The position numbers and the translations under genes were made by a program. Positions 62,650 to 64,000 of a stretch of 64,000 nt of DNA are shown here, in pieces. The notes under the pieces were generated by a model. It ran no database searches. It saw only the letters and a list, made by a program, of their open reading frames with translations, and was not told the DNA's origin. This DNA is from Nemania diffusa (taxonomy: Eukaryota; Ascomycota; Sordariomycetes; Xylariales; Xylariaceae): the NCBI GenBank assembly GCA_038501195.1, contig JBBPUQ010000011.1, forward strand, positions 682,001 to 746,000, read 5' to 3'. Numbering within the stretch: position 1 is the stretch's first letter; each line of letters starts with the position of its first letter.

Positions 62650-63012
62650 ATAAAAACTTATTATTAAAATTATAAAAAGCATGTATTTTTTTAACAAATT
62701 ATATATTAACAAAAATCTGCTAACAAAATTATATCTTTTTTGTTATAATTAAAAACTTATTATAAAAAATATACACTTTTTTAACAAATTATATACTAAT
62801 AAAAACCTGTTAACAAAATTATATCTTTTTTGTTATAATTGAAAACTTATTATAAAAAACATGCACTTTTTTAACGAATTATATATTAACAAAAACTTAT
62901 TAACAGAATTATATCTTTTTTGTTATAACTAGAATAAAAAGTATGCACTTTTTTAACAAATTATATATTAACAAAAACCCGCTAACAAAATTATATTTCT
63001 TTTGTTTTAATT
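62650..63012. repeat. 90-bp tandem array, nearly 4 copies
   Basis: TTAAC(A/G)AATTATATA occurs at 62691, 62781, 62871 and 62953; the last period is 82 because of a deletion. An internal octamer varies as AATCTGCT, AACCTGTT, AACTTATT and AACCCGCT, all transitions. Each unit also holds ATTATATCTTTTTTGTTATAA. Confidence 0.85.
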
Positions 63013-64000
63013 TTTTTTTGCTATATATTGTTTTTAGTATTTGTTTTTACTAAGTATTATATTTAAAGCTCGGGCTATTTTATTTAACTATTTATTTTAT
63101 GTTTTAAATATAATATATTTTAAAAACTAACAAATATAAATAGCTTATATTAAAATGTTATATAATAATATAAATAATAGCTAATTAATTTTTTATATCT
63201 ATAGTACACAATAAAACAGAGTGCATTATTTTTTTAGCATTTTGTAATACTTTTGCTAATTATAGATCTATTTAAAATTACAAAAAATAAGCAATATTTT
63301 TGCTAATATAAATAATAGCTACTTATTTAAATCAACTAAAAGTACTTAATATATATATATATACACAATGTGCTTTTTAAACTAAGCAATCTTTTAGTAT
63401 AAATACTTTAGCAGCACTTTGTTTAATAGCTATTATAAATTTAGAAAATTGTTATATAGCTTATTAAATAAATATAACTTTAGTTTTTTATATTTAACTT
63501 ATACGCTTTTTTACAAAAATATTAAATATATTATTATTAGTTTAAAAAGTATAATAATAACAATTTAAAACAATATACTAAAATAACTTTATAACTATAT
63601 ATATATATTAACTTTAATGTTTGTAAAAGCAAGCTTAGCAAAATTAAAAATTGCAGTATTTGTATTTAAAGATCTATTAATAGCGACTAAAATAACATTA
63701 ATAGCAAATAAATTCAATTAATATACTATTTAACTTAATTATTTTAAAGTTGTATATGTAGTATATAATAGTTATAGTAAATAAGTTTATAGTTTTTTAA
63801 TATTAACTTTAAAAAAATAGTTAGTAATAAAACAAATAAAATAATGTTTTTAAAACTTAGCTAAAATAATAATATAAAACAAAAAGTTATATAATAAACT
63901 ATATTTAACTTATTTAAAAAGTGTATATAGTATATATAACTAGTTATTATTTAGTAAAAAAAAAAAAAAAACAAAATAATTTCTAAAAACTATAACTAGT

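Larger units (their letters stand above)
30555..64000. repeat. RIP-type A+T block 2, over 33 kb, right border outside window
   Basis: Continuous A+T-rich DNA without a credible gene. Frames at 39061-39285, 45478-45678, 54171-54607 and 56244-56429 are low-complexity Lys/Ile/Phe/Tyr/Leu readings. Surviving G and C are mostly isolated, often in AGCT, AAGCTT or TCGA. Somewhat more G+C remains than in the first island. Several tandem arrays are listed separately. Candidate identities are a mass of old transposons mutated by RIP, a centromere or a subtelomeric block; only the left edge is visible. Confidence 0.85.

Overview
The window looks like nuclear DNA of a filamentous ascomycete (Pezizomycotina). 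Its genes have short introns (about 50-80 bp, GTAAGT-like donors, CTAAC-like branch points). Gene content is typical of that group: a UVDE-type UV endonuclease, DUF3445/HODM, SET-domain methyltransferases and a Ste20-type kinase. Gene-bearing DNA of ordinary composition alternates abruptly with almost pure A+T DNA. That contrast, and transition-only differences between repeat copies, point to repeat-induced point mutation (RIP). I cannot name the species.

Layout. 1-15128 is ordinary DNA. On the minus strand it holds the UVDE endonuclease (3' end outside the window), a membrane RING-finger protein, an Rkm4-like ribosomal-protein lysine methyltransferase, a GCK/Ste20-like kinase and a degenerate kinase-like protein. 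A probable small Cys-containing ORF lies on the plus strand. 15129-26130 is one 11.0-kb insertion. It has short terminal inverted repeats (both ends TAGGCTTT) and a perfect 8-bp target-site duplication (CACCATTC), which best fits a hAT-type DNA transposon. About 110 bp at each end keep normal composition and the interior is A+T-saturated. 26131-30550 is ordinary DNA again, with the DUF3445/HODM gene (minus) and a SET-MYND gene (plus). From about 30550 to the end of the window there is a second A+T-rich block of more than 33 kb. It has no credible genes but several tandem arrays (14, 16, 21, 44, 48, 51, 90 and 183 bp).

The main result is that the 11-kb element sits inside the last coding exon of the DUF3445/HODM gene. 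Reading that gene on the minus strand across the right-hand target duplication, the first three bases of the element (TAG) are an in-frame stop. The missing C-terminus is found in frame 11 kb away on the other side of the element (15064-15128). It carries one internal TAG where a TGG (Trp) codon is expected; seen from the plus strand this is a CpA to TpA change, the classic RIP signature. The sequence therefore records a transposon insertion, RIP of the transposon, and RIP leakage into its flank.

Exon structures were worked out by hand from reading frames, splice consensus and remembered family patterns. No search or alignment program was run.
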